This document shows positions 7,728 to 16,013 of a stretch of DNA of 64,000 bases, one piece after another. Where the stretch lies: positions 1 to 64,000 of the forward strand of contig CALFFN010000022.1 of the NCBI GenBank assembly GCA_937958185.1, read 5' to 3'. Below the pieces are notes generated by a model. That model was not told where the DNA came from. It ran no database searches and saw only the letters and a program-made list of their open reading frames with translations. How positions within the stretch are numbered: position 1 is the stretch's first letter; every line of letters starts with the position of its first letter. Made by a program: the position numbers and the translations under genes. The stretch comes from an uncultured Neglectibacter sp. (GTDB taxonomy: Bacteria > Bacillota > Clostridia > Oscillospirales > Acutalibacteraceae).

Positions 7728-8514
7728 AGTCTCCCATGTCACAAAAGTTTTTAATCCCGGCACGGTCAACGAAAAGATCGCCCTGAACGACGTTTCCCTG
7801 ACCCTGAAGGAGGGGGATTTCGTCACGGTGATTGGCGGCAACGGGGCGGGAAAATCCACCCTGCTGAACGCTGTCGCCGGGGTGTTCCCCATCGACAGCG
7901 GCAGCATTACCATCGGCAATGTGGACGTGACCAGGCTTTCCGAACACAAGCGCGCAAGCTATATCGGCAGGGTGTTCCAGGACCCCATGCTGGGCACCGC
8001 CGCCACCATGCAGATCGAGGAAAACCTGGCGCTGGCTTCCCGCCGGGGCAAGCTGCGCACCCTGCGCCGCGGCATTACCCGGCAGGAGCGGGAGCGCTAC
8101 CGCGAGCTGCTGAAAACCCTGGACCTCGGTCTGGAGGACCGCATGACCTCCAAGGTGGGGCTGCTTTCCGGCGGGCAGCGGCAGGCGCTGACACTGCTGA
8201 TGGCAAGCCTTGTCAAGCCCCGGCTGCTGCTGCTTGACGAGCACACCGCCGCCCTTGACCCCAAAACCGCCGCCAAGGTACTGGAAACCACGGAGCAGAT
8301 CGTCCGGCAGGACAACCTGACCACCCTGATGATCACCCACAATATGCGGGACGCCATTGCCCACGGCAACCGGCTTATCATGATGTACGACGGCAAAATT
8401 GCCCTGGACATTTCCGGCGCGGACAAGAAGAAGCTGACGGTAGAAGACCTGCTGGACAAGTTCGGGCAGGCGACAGGCTCCGACGAAGCGGACGACAAGC
8501 TGCTGCTAGGATAA
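7720..8514 (+). CDS. ABC importer ATPase
   Basis: A 264-residue ATP-binding subunit. Walker A is GGNGAGKST (about residues 38-46), the ABC signature is LSGGQRQAL, Walker B is LLLLDEHTAAL, and the switch His is in LMITHNM. The Walker B Glu followed by His instead of the more common Pro is typical of the family that partners PF04392 receptors. It completes a receptor/permease/ATPase importer with the two genes before it. Expression ends at the strong hairpin near 8621. Confidence 0.92.
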   Translation: MLEVSHVTKVFNPGTVNEKIALNDVSLTLKEGDFVTVIGGNGAGKSTLLNAVAGVFPIDSGSITIGNVDVTRLSEHKRASYIGRVFQDPMLGTAATMQIEENLALASRRGKLRTLRRGITRQERERYRELLKTLDLGLEDRMTSKVGLLSGGQRQALTLLMASLVKPRLLLLDEHTAALDPKTAAKVLETTEQIVRQDNLTTLMITHNMRDAIAHGNRLIMMYDGKIALDISGADKKKLTVEDLLDKFGQATGSDEADDKLLLG

Positions 8515-8520
8515 ATTTAC

Positions 8521-8657
8521 AAAAATAACCTTCCTGGTTTTTGGGGAACGCGGCTGCCAAACCTTTCCCATGATACCCGAAGGTTATTTTTAGTTTCGCC
8601 TTTTCCCGTTTGAAGGTGCAAAAAGCTCCGATAGAAAATTCTATCGGAGCTTTTTTT
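8521..8657. terminator. Long inverted repeat followed by a bidirectional terminator
   Basis: Two structures lie side by side. First, a 13-bp inverted repeat AAAAATAACCTTC / GAAGGTTATTTTT spans 8521-8591 with a 45-nt loop. Second, a perfect stem AAAGCTCCGATAGAA / TTCTATCGGAGCTTT at 8621-8657 ends in seven T. Together they separate the converging ATPase and helD genes. Confidence 0.75.
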
Positions 8658-8673
8658 GCGGTTCTGCTATTTT

Positions 8674-10779
8674 TCAGGCTTTTTCGTCCGGCAGAAGCGG
8701 CGTGGGCGTTCCCGTACACGTCAACAGCAGCTTGTGCATGGCGCGGGTACAGGCGACATACAGAATATTCCTGTCAAAGTCGGTGTGGTACGTTTCCTCG
8801 TTTGCCCAGGGGATCAGCACTTCGTCAAATTCCAGTCCCTTGGACATCTGAACCGACATGACGGAAGCGCCATTGTGGAAGGATTTGCTGTCCGGCAGGA
8901 TCAGGTTCACCTCCGCCCCGCGCTCCTTCAGCTTCTCGTAAAGAGCCTGCGCCTCCGGGTTCGTCCGGGTGAGGATACCCAGTGCGTTATAATCGCTTTG
9001 GTGGAACTCGCCGATCGTTTGCAGCAGCTGCTCCAATTCCTGCTCCTCCGTGGAGAAGGTCAACAGCTTCGGCGGGTCCCCGTGGCGCTCCACAGCCTGG
9101 AAATCCTGGGCTTTGGCGATCTTTTTCGCGTAATGGATGATCTCATAGGTGGAGCGGTAGCTCTTTTCCAGCCGCATCAGGGACGAGCCCTCATACAGTG
9201 CGTGCAGGTCCTCCAACGTGTACTGGCAGTTGGGGTTGATGGACTGCCCAAAGTCTCCCAGAATGGTTTTGGGGCACTGGAACAGGCGGTTGAGCACAGC
9301 GTACTGAATAGGGGTGTAATCCTGCATTTCGTCGATGACAAGGTGCTTGATGAGCCGGCTCTCCTGCACGCCTGTGAAATAGGACTGGAGATACAGGTAT
9401 GGGTACACATCGTTCCATTCCAGAATCCCTTTCTTCACCGGCTTGTACATTCTGGTTTCCCCCAGCCACGCGTAAAAGCCCTTATAGGCGGCAAGGGTGG
9501 TTTTGTAGACCAGCATTTTCCGCAGCACCTGGAAGATCACGTTCCGATGGGGCGGGCGCTCCTCCCGGAGAAATTCGTTTTCCAGCCGGCTGTGGATATC
9601 GTCCGCCACCTGTTCCAGCCGCTTGAGCAGCGGGAAACGCCTGTAGATCTGCACCCGCTCCCGGATCCAGTCCGCCGGAACGGAAAATTCCCCAAAGACG
9701 AAATCCTGGGGCTGAAAGGCAAGGGTGGGCAGTTTTTCGATAAACTCGTCCATCTGGCGGACAAAATCCGCGGTGCCCTTGAAGCGCACCCGCTTTGTCC
9801 ACGCGGGGTCATCGGTTTCCAGCGGGTTTTTCTCCCCCACGAAATCCACGCCGTCTTCGATCTGGATCAGCGCCAGATCTTCCAAGCTTGCTTCAAAGAT
9901 GGGTTCCTCCCCCAGCTCCGGCAGCACCCCGGCGATGTAATCACCGAACACCTTGTTGGGGGAAATAATGGTGACGTTCTGCGCCTTGATGGTATCCCGG
10001 AACCGATAGAGCAGGAACGCCACCCGGTGCAGGGCGATGCTGGTCTTGCCAGAGCCTGCCACGCCCTGAATGATCATCACGTCCGCTTTCTCGTCCCGAA
10101 TGATCCTGTTCTGCTCCTTTTGAATGGTGGAGATGATGGATTTCATCTTTTCATCGGAGGTGTGGGCAAGCTCCTGCTGCAAAATGTCGTCCTGAATATT
10201 CTGAGAGCTGTCGAAGGCGAACTCCATTTCCCCGTTTTTGATCTTGAACTGCCGCTTCAGCACGATCTCGCCCTCCACCTTTTCCTCCGGGGACATCAGG
10301 GTAGCGGGAGTGGTGTAAAACGCGGGACCCGTTTCAAAATCGTAAAACATACTGGCAACGGGGGAACGCCAGTCGATGATGAGAAGCTGCTTCTCCTGGC
10401 GAAAAGCGTACAAGCCGATATAATAGGGGAGCGTTTCCTCCTGCGCGTGAAAGTCTATCCGGGCAAAGTAGGGAGAATCCTGCACCTTTTTCAAACGGTT
10501 CAGGTACTGCACCGCCGAAGCGCCGGAATTGTTCACCTCCTGCATGATGCGCTCGGTCTGGAACATTTCCTTGGCGTCTCCCTCGCCGTGGTGATCCACC
10601 ATGTACTGCTGCAGCTCCCGCTGCTCTTCCTCCATGCGGTCCACCCTGTCCTGGGCGTCCTGCAGCTCGCGCAGGACACGCTCCTCGATCTCCCGCAGGC
10701 GGGCAGCCTCCTCCGGGAACTGTTCGGCGGCGGTTCCCCCGTTTTGGAGCGGCTCCTGCTGTTCTTGCGCTTTGTTCAT
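8674..10779 (-). CDS. helD: RNA polymerase recycling motor HelD (UvrD-like ATPase)
   Basis: A 701-residue superfamily-1 helicase-like ATPase. The N-terminal coiled-coil arm (about residues 15-100, rich in Glu and Arg) is followed by YIGLYAFRQEKQLLIIDWRSPVASMFYDF, which is characteristic of HelD. Walker A is GVAGSGKTSIALHR; the later helicase motifs include LVIDEMQDYTPIQYAVL, LGDFGQSIN, SYRSTYEI and VACTRAMHKLLL. In Firmicutes HelD frees stalled RNA polymerase from nucleic acid. The start is the ATG at 10777-10779, 8 nt after AAGGAGG; an ATG two codons upstream is too close to it. Monocistronic, convergent with the importer operon. Confidence 0.93.
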   Translation of the reverse strand: MNKAQEQQEPLQNGGTAAEQFPEEAARLREIEERVLRELQDAQDRVDRMEEEQRELQQYMVDHHGEGDAKEMFQTERIMQEVNNSGASAVQYLNRLKKVQDSPYFARIDFHAQEETLPYYIGLYAFRQEKQLLIIDWRSPVASMFYDFETGPAFYTTPATLMSPEEKVEGEIVLKRQFKIKNGEMEFAFDSSQNIQDDILQQELAHTSDEKMKSIISTIQKEQNRIIRDEKADVMIIQGVAGSGKTSIALHRVAFLLYRFRDTIKAQNVTIISPNKVFGDYIAGVLPELGEEPIFEASLEDLALIQIEDGVDFVGEKNPLETDDPAWTKRVRFKGTADFVRQMDEFIEKLPTLAFQPQDFVFGEFSVPADWIRERVQIYRRFPLLKRLEQVADDIHSRLENEFLREERPPHRNVIFQVLRKMLVYKTTLAAYKGFYAWLGETRMYKPVKKGILEWNDVYPYLYLQSYFTGVQESRLIKHLVIDEMQDYTPIQYAVLNRLFQCPKTILGDFGQSINPNCQYTLEDLHALYEGSSLMRLEKSYRSTYEIIHYAKKIAKAQDFQAVERHGDPPKLLTFSTEEQELEQLLQTIGEFHQSDYNALGILTRTNPEAQALYEKLKERGAEVNLILPDSKSFHNGASVMSVQMSKGLEFDEVLIPWANEETYHTDFDRNILYVACTRAMHKLLLTCTGTPTPLLPDEKA

Positions 10780-10880
10780 GACCATTCCTCCTTTTTGTTC
10801 CGGTTGACCGGTCTGAAAGATTCCTGAGACGTAACGAGTATAGCAAAAAATTTTTGAAAAGACTAGACTTTTTCTTTGCG

Positions 10881-10926
10881 GTATGGTATGTTATATATTA
10901 CATGTGGTCAAAAATCGATTTTGACC
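10881..10926 (-). promoter_or_regulatory. Candidate helD promoter with palindromic operator
   Basis: At 10906-10926 an 8-bp inverted repeat, GGTCAAAA / TTTTGACC with a 5-nt centre, overlaps a leftward -35 (TTGACC). A 17-nt spacer later lies TACCAT, a weak -10. The palindrome could be an operator. The rest of the 342-nt gap before the next gene holds a terminator at 10944 and otherwise T-rich sequence with no credible gene. Confidence 0.4.
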
Positions 10927-10943
10927 GTTTTTGCCGAACAAAA

Positions 10944-10986
10944 AAACTTGCCATTCGCCGGGTTGCGCCGGAAACGGTAAGTTTTT
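10944..10986. terminator. Terminator-like hairpin
   Basis: Outer arms AACTTGCC / GGTAAGTT enclose an inner CCGG / CCGG hairpin, with T runs on both strands. Read leftward it would end the transcript of the small membrane protein gene at 11122. Confidence 0.55.
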
Positions 10987-11121
10987 CTTTTTGTCCTTCT
11001 TTCCTTTTTTGTGGGAAAGGAAGCTTATCATATCACAGGGAGCCTTCCCCTGTCAACCGATTTTTCGGCAGCCAGGCTCCGCCGTTCTGAAAACCGCCGA
11101 GGCTTGGGAAATGCCCCCATT

Positions 11122-11439
11122 TTATTGCCACGCAAGAACCATCGCCGCAAAAAGAAAACAATAGAGCGCGATAATGAGAAGCGTTCCGGCAACGGCGCCC
11201 AGCAGCAGCCTTCGCCAAAGCTTTCCCGCGCCCAGCCGCCGGGACACCGGAAGCCCGATCAGCCCGCACAGCGCCAGACCGCCTGTCCCAAGAGGGAAGA
11301 TCGGTTCCAGCAAAAGCTTTCCCATGGCGAAAACAGCAAACAGCAGCACCGTGAGAAAATTGCCGTACAGCAGGATCGCCAGCGCCGCCGCCAGCCTGTC
11401 CCCAGCTGTCAGTTTAGTTTTCTTTTCCTTGTCTCCCAT
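11122..11439 (-). CDS. Small membrane protein of unknown function
   Basis: 105 residues with a charged N-terminus (MGDKEKKTK) and three hydrophobic segments: about 17-42, 46-63 and 78-103. The ATG at 11439 follows AAAGGAGA at proper spacing, which supports a real gene. I do not recognise the family. It follows argH at about 107 nt, with a dispersed repeat copy between them, so it may be read as the tail of the arginine operon. No catalytic motif is visible. Confidence 0.6.
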   Translation of the reverse strand: MGDKEKKTKLTAGDRLAAALAILLYGNFLTVLLFAVFAMGKLLLEPIFPLGTGGLALCGLIGLPVSRRLGAGKLWRRLLLGAVAGTLLIIALYCFLFAAMVLAWQ

Positions 11440-11458
11440 ATGCTCTCCTTTCCATCTG

Positions 11459-11565
11459 CGGTGGACGATCGTGAAGCTGCCTGTATCAAAGCCGAAAGCG
11501 ACCCTCCCGGCTGCAGCTATCTTACGCCCTTTCTAACATCTAACGTCTAACAACTACTATCTATG
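11459..11565. repeat. Dispersed heptad-repeat element, copy A
   Basis: Read leftward it holds heptads GTTAGAC, GTTAGAT and GTTAGAA followed by AGGGC (11526-11551) and then a diverged body that ends near GATCGTGAAGCTGCCTG. The body ending ATCGTGAAGCTGC matches copy B at 37886 and copy C. The argH stop codon lies inside the heptads. Confidence 0.65.
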
Positions 11566-12938
11566 CGCCGAAGAAGCTCCAACACCCGGTCGGCTTCCCG
11601 CTCGACGTTTTCCGGGGCGGGTCCGCCGATGACGTTCCTGCCGTTCACGCAGCTTTCCAGAGCGACCGCCTGATACACGCCCTCGTCAAAGCCGGGATAA
11701 AGGGTCTGGTAGTCCGGCAGGGGCAGGGTCTCTAAAGTCAGACCCTTTTCGATGCACAGGGCGACCAGCTCCCCGGTGATCTTATACGCGTCCCGGAAGG
11801 GAACGCCTTTTTCCGAAACGAGGTAATCGGCGCAGTCGGTGGCGTTGATGAATCCCCCGGCAGCCGCGCCCCGCATTTTTTCTTTCTTCACGGTCATGGT
11901 GTCCAGCATGGGGATCAAAGGCGTCAGGCACAGCTTCAGGGTATCCACCGCGTCGAAAATGGCGTCCTTATCCTCCTGCATATCTTTGTTATAGGCAAGG
12001 GGCAAGCCCTTCAGCATGGTGAGCAGCGTCACCACATCGCCGATCACCCTGCCGCTTTTGCCCCGGATCAGCTCGGCAATGTCCGGGTTCTTCTTCTGGG
12101 GCATGATGCTGGACCCGGTGGAGAAGGCGTCGTCCAGCTCGATAAACTGGAATTCCCAGGAGCACCACAGCACCAGCTCCTCGCAGAGCCGGGACAGATG
12201 CACCATGGCAAGGGAGCAGGCAAAGGCAAGCTCCGCGCAGAAGTCCCGGTCGGCTACCGCGTCAAGGCTGTTGTGGCTCACATCCGCAAAGCCCAGCTTT
12301 TGGGCGGTGTACTGCCTGTCCAGCGGATAAGTTGTCCCTGCCAGAGCGCCGCTGCCCAGAGGGGAAATATCCATGCGGGACAGCGCGCCGTCAAAGCGGT
12401 CAAAATCGCGGAGAAGCATTTCGCAGTATGCCAGCAGATGGTGCCCGAAGGTGACGGGCTGCGCCCGCTGCAGGTGGGTGTACCCGGGCATGACGGTGCG
12501 GCTGTGCTGCCGCGCTTTTTTCGCCAGGGTGAGGACCAGCTCCTCCAAAAGGGAGACAAGCTCTTTCCCCTCCTTTTTCAGGGTCAGGCGCAGGTCCAGC
12601 GCCACCTGGTCGTTCCGGCTGCGGGCTGTGTGCAGGCGTTTGCCGGTATCGCCCAGGCGGGCGGTAAGCTCCTGCTCCACAAAAGTGTGGATATCCTCGG
12701 CGTCGGGATCGATGGGCAAAGCGCCCGTTTCCATATCCTCCCGAAGCTTTTGCAGCTCCGCCTGGATCTTTTCACTTTCCGCCTGGGAGATGATCCCCTG
12801 TTTGCCCAGCATGGCGGCGTGGGCGATGCTGCCCTCGATATCCTCCCGGAACATACGGCTGTCAAAGGAAATGCTGGAATTGAAATCGTTGGTCCTGGGA
12901 TCGGCTTCTTTTTGGAACCGCCCTTTCCACAGCTTCAT
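11547..12938 (-). CDS. argH: Argininosuccinate lyase
   Basis: Last step of arginine synthesis: it cleaves argininosuccinate to arginine and fumarate. The 463-residue protein has the normal length and hallmarks of the fumarase/lyase superfamily: KLWKGRF at the start, TARSRNDQVALDLRL, GYTHLQRAQPVTFGHHLL, and the signature loop GSSIMPQKKNPDIAEL. The ATG at 12938 follows GGAG. It lies 83 nt after argG and forms the argGH operon. The last five residues (I-D-S-S-C) and the TAG stop are encoded by the dispersed heptad repeat, so the natural C-terminus seems to have been replaced by repeat sequence without harm. Confidence 0.97.
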   Translation of the reverse strand: MKLWKGRFQKEADPRTNDFNSSISFDSRMFREDIEGSIAHAAMLGKQGIISQAESEKIQAELQKLREDMETGALPIDPDAEDIHTFVEQELTARLGDTGKRLHTARSRNDQVALDLRLTLKKEGKELVSLLEELVLTLAKKARQHSRTVMPGYTHLQRAQPVTFGHHLLAYCEMLLRDFDRFDGALSRMDISPLGSGALAGTTYPLDRQYTAQKLGFADVSHNSLDAVADRDFCAELAFACSLAMVHLSRLCEELVLWCSWEFQFIELDDAFSTGSSIMPQKKNPDIAELIRGKSGRVIGDVVTLLTMLKGLPLAYNKDMQEDKDAIFDAVDTLKLCLTPLIPMLDTMTVKKEKMRGAAAGGFINATDCADYLVSEKGVPFRDAYKITGELVALCIEKGLTLETLPLPDYQTLYPGFDEGVYQAVALESCVNGRNVIGGPAPENVEREADRVLELLRRIDSSC

Positions 12939-13021
12939 AAGCCCGTCTCCATTCTTTGAATTTCTATGGCAAGCGGCGGGGCTTATACTTTAAGAAACCC
13001 GCCGCTCAAAAAGGTACTGCT

Positions 13022-14248
13022 TTATTTGTCGTATGTCAAGCCCTTTTTCGCCTGTACCTTGATGGGCAGACCGAAGAGATTGATGAACCCTGCGGAATCC
13101 TTCTGGTCATAGACCTCGTCCTCATCGAAGGTGGCGATATCCTCATCGTAGAGCGAATAGGGAGAGGTCACCCCGGCGTCGATGATGTTGCCCTTGTAGA
13201 GCTTCAGCTTCACATCTCCCGTGACCGTTTCCTGGGTGGAATCCACAAAGGCGGAAAGCGCCTTTCTCAGGGGCGTGTACCACTGCCCGAAATAGACCAG
13301 CTCCGCAAATTTCATGGCGACCTGCTGCTTGTAGTGATAGGTGTCCCGGTCAAGGCAGATCTCCTCCAGCTTGTTGTGGGCGTGGTACAAAATGGTGCCG
13401 CCGGGGGTTTCGTACACGCCACGGGACTTCATGCCCACCAGCCGGTTCTCCACGATATCCGCCAGCCCGATCCCGTTTTCGCCGCCCAGCTTGTTCAGGG
13501 CTTCCACCATTTCCACGCCGGAAAGGGTCTTGCCGTCCAGCTGGGTGGGAATGCCCTTTTCAAAATGGAGGGTCAGGTAAGTGGGCTTGTCGGGGGCTTC
13601 CAGCGGGGAAACGCCCAGCTCCAGAAATCCGGGCTTTTCGTACTGTGGCTCATTGGCAGGGTCTTCCAGATCCAGCCCCTCATGGGAAAGGTGCCACAGG
13701 TTCTTATCCTTGGAATAATTCGTTTCCCGGTTGATCTTCAGGGGTATCTGGTGCGCTTCTGCGTAGTCGATCTCTTCTTCTCTGGACTTGATGTTCCAGA
13801 TACGCCACGGGGCGATAATTTTCATCTCGGGGGCAAACGCCTTGATTGCCAGCTCGAACCGCACCTGGTCGTTGCCCTTGCCGGTGCAGCCGTGGCAGAT
13901 GGCATCGGCGCCTTCCTTTTTCGCAATTTCCACAATGCCCTTGGCAATGATGGGACGGGCAAAGGAGGTGCCCAGCAGGTACTTGTTTTCATAGACCGCC
14001 CCTGCCTTTACCGTGGGATAGACATAATCCTGCACGAATTCTTCTTTCAAGTCCAGCACGTACAGCTTGGAAGCGCCGGTCTTCTTCGCCTTTTCCTCCA
14101 GGCCGTCCAGCTCTGTTCCCTGCCCCACGTCGCCGGAAACGGCGATCACTTCGCAGCCCCCGTAATTTTCCTTGAGCCATGGGATAATGATAGAGGTATC
14201 CAGTCCCCCGGAATATGCCAGCACTACTTTCTTGATCTCGTTTGCCAT
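13022..14248 (-). CDS. argG: Argininosuccinate synthase
   Basis: ATP-dependent condensation of citrulline and aspartate to argininosuccinate in the cytoplasm. At 408 residues it has the usual length. The P-loop pyrophosphatase motif AYSGGLDTSIIIPWL is at residues 10-24, followed by the citrulline/ATP contact regions GCTGKGNDQVRFEL and APWR, and near the C-terminus DEDVYDQKDSAGFINLFGLP-like sequence. The ATG at 14248 follows GGAAAAG; the frame is open to 14425 but that part is promoter DNA. First gene of argGH. Upstream are a -10/-35 pair and a candidate ArgR box, so arginine repression is likely. Confidence 0.97.
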   Translation of the reverse strand: MANEIKKVVLAYSGGLDTSIIIPWLKENYGGCEVIAVSGDVGQGTELDGLEEKAKKTGASKLYVLDLKEEFVQDYVYPTVKAGAVYENKYLLGTSFARPIIAKGIVEIAKKEGADAICHGCTGKGNDQVRFELAIKAFAPEMKIIAPWRIWNIKSREEEIDYAEAHQIPLKINRETNYSKDKNLWHLSHEGLDLEDPANEPQYEKPGFLELGVSPLEAPDKPTYLTLHFEKGIPTQLDGKTLSGVEMVEALNKLGGENGIGLADIVENRLVGMKSRGVYETPGGTILYHAHNKLEEICLDRDTYHYKQQVAMKFAELVYFGQWYTPLRKALSAFVDSTQETVTGDVKLKLYKGNIIDAGVTSPYSLYDEDIATFDEDEVYDQKDSAGFINLFGLPIKVQAKKGLTYDK

Positions 14249-14332
14249 GTTCTTTTCCTCTTTTCCAAAATTGTTACGGCTTTGGCTTTCCGCCGCCGCC
14301 AAATTGTGCCTTTTCTGAATGGAGCATTTATT

Positions 14333-14383
14333 ATTATACACTGATTTTTGAAAAAAGCAAGGAGAATTTGCATATTTATACAT
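14333..14383 (-). promoter_or_regulatory. argG promoter with candidate ArgR (ARG) box
   Basis: Leftward promoter: TTGCTT (complement of 14355-14360), 16-nt spacer, TATAAT (complement of 14333-14338). Immediately upstream, the complement of 14369-14383 reads ATGTATAAATATGCA, matching the Bacillus AhrC/ArgR box ATGAATAAAAATKCA at 13 of 15 positions. Confidence 0.65.
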
Positions 14384-14511
14384 TCTCACAAAAAGTGCCG
14401 CTTCCCGGAAAAAGTTTTTCCGCAAAACGGCATTTCAAAGCGGCAGAGCCCCGCAGATTCCTTCAAAATCCCGGCTCTCCAAAAAGCCGGAAGCTCAAAC
14501 CGTATGCAATT

Positions 14512-15240
14512 TTATGCAGCATGGCGCTCTCCATGTTCTTCGGCAGGCTGCCGCGCCTCCTTTTTCTGCTTTCTGCGGGTATAGCGCGTATAGCCCAGCA
14601 GCCCCAAGCCGCTGAGGGCGGCGGTAATCAGGAACACCGCGGCCGCAAAGGCATAATTTTGGGTTCCCAGCGCGTCGCCGCCAATGGTGGAGGTGACCAC
14701 CGAAGGGATACGGGCGGTGAAGGTGAGAAATATCCAGAAGGGCAGCTTCATGGAGGTCAGCCCGGCAAGGTAGGTCATCACGTCCTTGGGCGTGCCGGGG
14801 ATCAGGAACAAAATGTAGGTGACGGTCTTCAGCCGCTCCTCGTTTTGCAGGAATTTCAGGGAATGCAGCTTTTCTTCGGGAATAAACAGGGTGACAAAGC
14901 GCAGCCCGAATTTTTTCACAAGCAGGAACACAATGGTCCCGCCCAGCACAGCGCCCAACAGGCACAGCAGCGTTCCTTCCCAAACGCCGAAGGCATAGCC
15001 CGCGCCGATCTCCAGCGGCTCGCCCGGCAGGAACGCCACTACGATCTGAAACGCCATCATGCCAACAAACGCCAGCCGCCCCCAGATACCGTGGGCGTTT
15101 ACCCACTCGCGGAACTGCTCCGGCTGGGAGACAAATTCCAGCATGGGCTTTCCCACGTACCAGCACAGCAGCCCGGTAAGCGCCAGTGATACGGCTAAGG
15201 CTGCCAGCGCCGCGGCGCGTTTCCTTTTCAGCGGATCCAT
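14512..15240 (-). CDS. TVP38/TMEM64 (VTT) family membrane protein
   Basis: A 242-residue membrane protein of the DedA-like VTT superfamily. The family motif is visible: FLPGEPLEIGAGYAFG, then GTIVFLLVKKFG and the second conserved loop LFLIPGTPKDVMTYLAGLTSM, followed by FWIFLTFTARIPSVVTSTIGG. About six hydrophobic segments. Relatives act as lipid scramblases or flippases in the membrane; the exact substrate here is unknown. The ATG at 15240 follows GGGGGAAG. It is divergent from the ECF sigma gene and sits downstream of nothing on its strand, so it is probably monocistronic. Confidence 0.87.
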   Translation of the reverse strand: MDPLKRKRAAALAALAVSLALTGLLCWYVGKPMLEFVSQPEQFREWVNAHGIWGRLAFVGMMAFQIVVAFLPGEPLEIGAGYAFGVWEGTLLCLLGAVLGGTIVFLLVKKFGLRFVTLFIPEEKLHSLKFLQNEERLKTVTYILFLIPGTPKDVMTYLAGLTSMKLPFWIFLTFTARIPSVVTSTIGGDALGTQNYAFAAAVFLITAALSGLGLLGYTRYTRRKQKKEARQPAEEHGERHAA

Positions 15241-15341
15241 CACACTTCCCCCTATCGGTTTTCTTATGCTGCATTCAGTATAGGGGGAGAATCTCAAATT
15301 TTTTTCAAGGAAACCTTACAAGAAGCTTTCCAAAAATTTTT

Positions 15342-15370
15342 TTGATTTTTTCGGAAAAACCTGTCATACT
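15342..15370 (+). promoter_or_regulatory. Promoter of the ECF sigma operon
   Basis: TTGATT (15342-15347), 17-nt spacer, CATACT (15365-15370). The -35/-10 looks like a housekeeping promoter rather than an ECF-type AAC/CGT promoter. Confidence 0.5.
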
Positions 15371-15451
15371 TTTTCCAAAAGAGGTAGAAACAGGGTTGAG
15401 GACGTCACTCAAACGAGGATATGATTCAGGGAGTAAAAGGAGGCGACCCCT

Positions 15452-16012
15452 ATGGACGACAGGGAGATCGTAGCGCTGTACTGGGAGCGCTCCCAGACAG
15501 CCATTGAGGAAACACAAAAGCAATACGGCGAAAAGCTGCGGCGGCTGGCGGAAAACCTGCTGGGAAATTTCCAGGACGCGGAGGAATGCGTCAATGACGC
15601 CTGCCTGGGCGCCTGGAATTCCATTCCCCCCAGCAAGCCCGACCCGCTGCTGCCTTACCTCTACCGCATTGTGAGGAACCAGGCGCTGAACCGCAGGCGC
15701 TCCGGCAGCGCCCGGAAACGGGGCGGCGGTGGGTTCGACGCGGCGCTGGAGGAGCTGGAAGCAGTGCTGGTCTCCCCCACGGGCAGCCCGGAGCAGGAGC
15801 TGGACGCAAAGGAGCTGGGACAGCTATTAGACAGTTTCCTGCGCAGGCTGACCCACAGGGACAGGGTTCTGTTTCTGGGCAGGTACTGGTACGGGGAAGC
15901 CTATGACACGCTGGCGCTGCGGCTTGGGATATCGGAAAACGCCTGCGCCGCCCGGGTCTCCCGCACACGGAAAAAGCTGAAAACCTATCTTATAAAGAAA
16001 GGAGCGCTGTAA
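15452..16012 (+). CDS. ECF-type RNA polymerase sigma factor
   Basis: A 186-residue group 4 sigma factor. Region 2 (about residues 20-75) includes LAENLLGNFQDAEECVNDACLGAWNSIPP, and region 4 (about 125-180) includes LDSFLRRLTHRDRVLFLGRYWYGEAYDTLALRLGISENACAARVSRTRKKLK. Position and spacing match the sigma-70 family of Clostridia. The next gene starts 1 nt after the stop (16014) and encodes a membrane-anchored protein whose short cytoplasmic N-terminus probably acts as the anti-sigma part. The signal it responds to is unknown. Confidence 0.9.
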   Translation: MDDREIVALYWERSQTAIEETQKQYGEKLRRLAENLLGNFQDAEECVNDACLGAWNSIPPSKPDPLLPYLYRIVRNQALNRRRSGSARKRGGGGFDAALEELEAVLVSPTGSPEQELDAKELGQLLDSFLRRLTHRDRVLFLGRYWYGEAYDTLALRLGISENACAARVSRTRKKLKTYLIKKGAL

Positions 16013-16013
16013 C

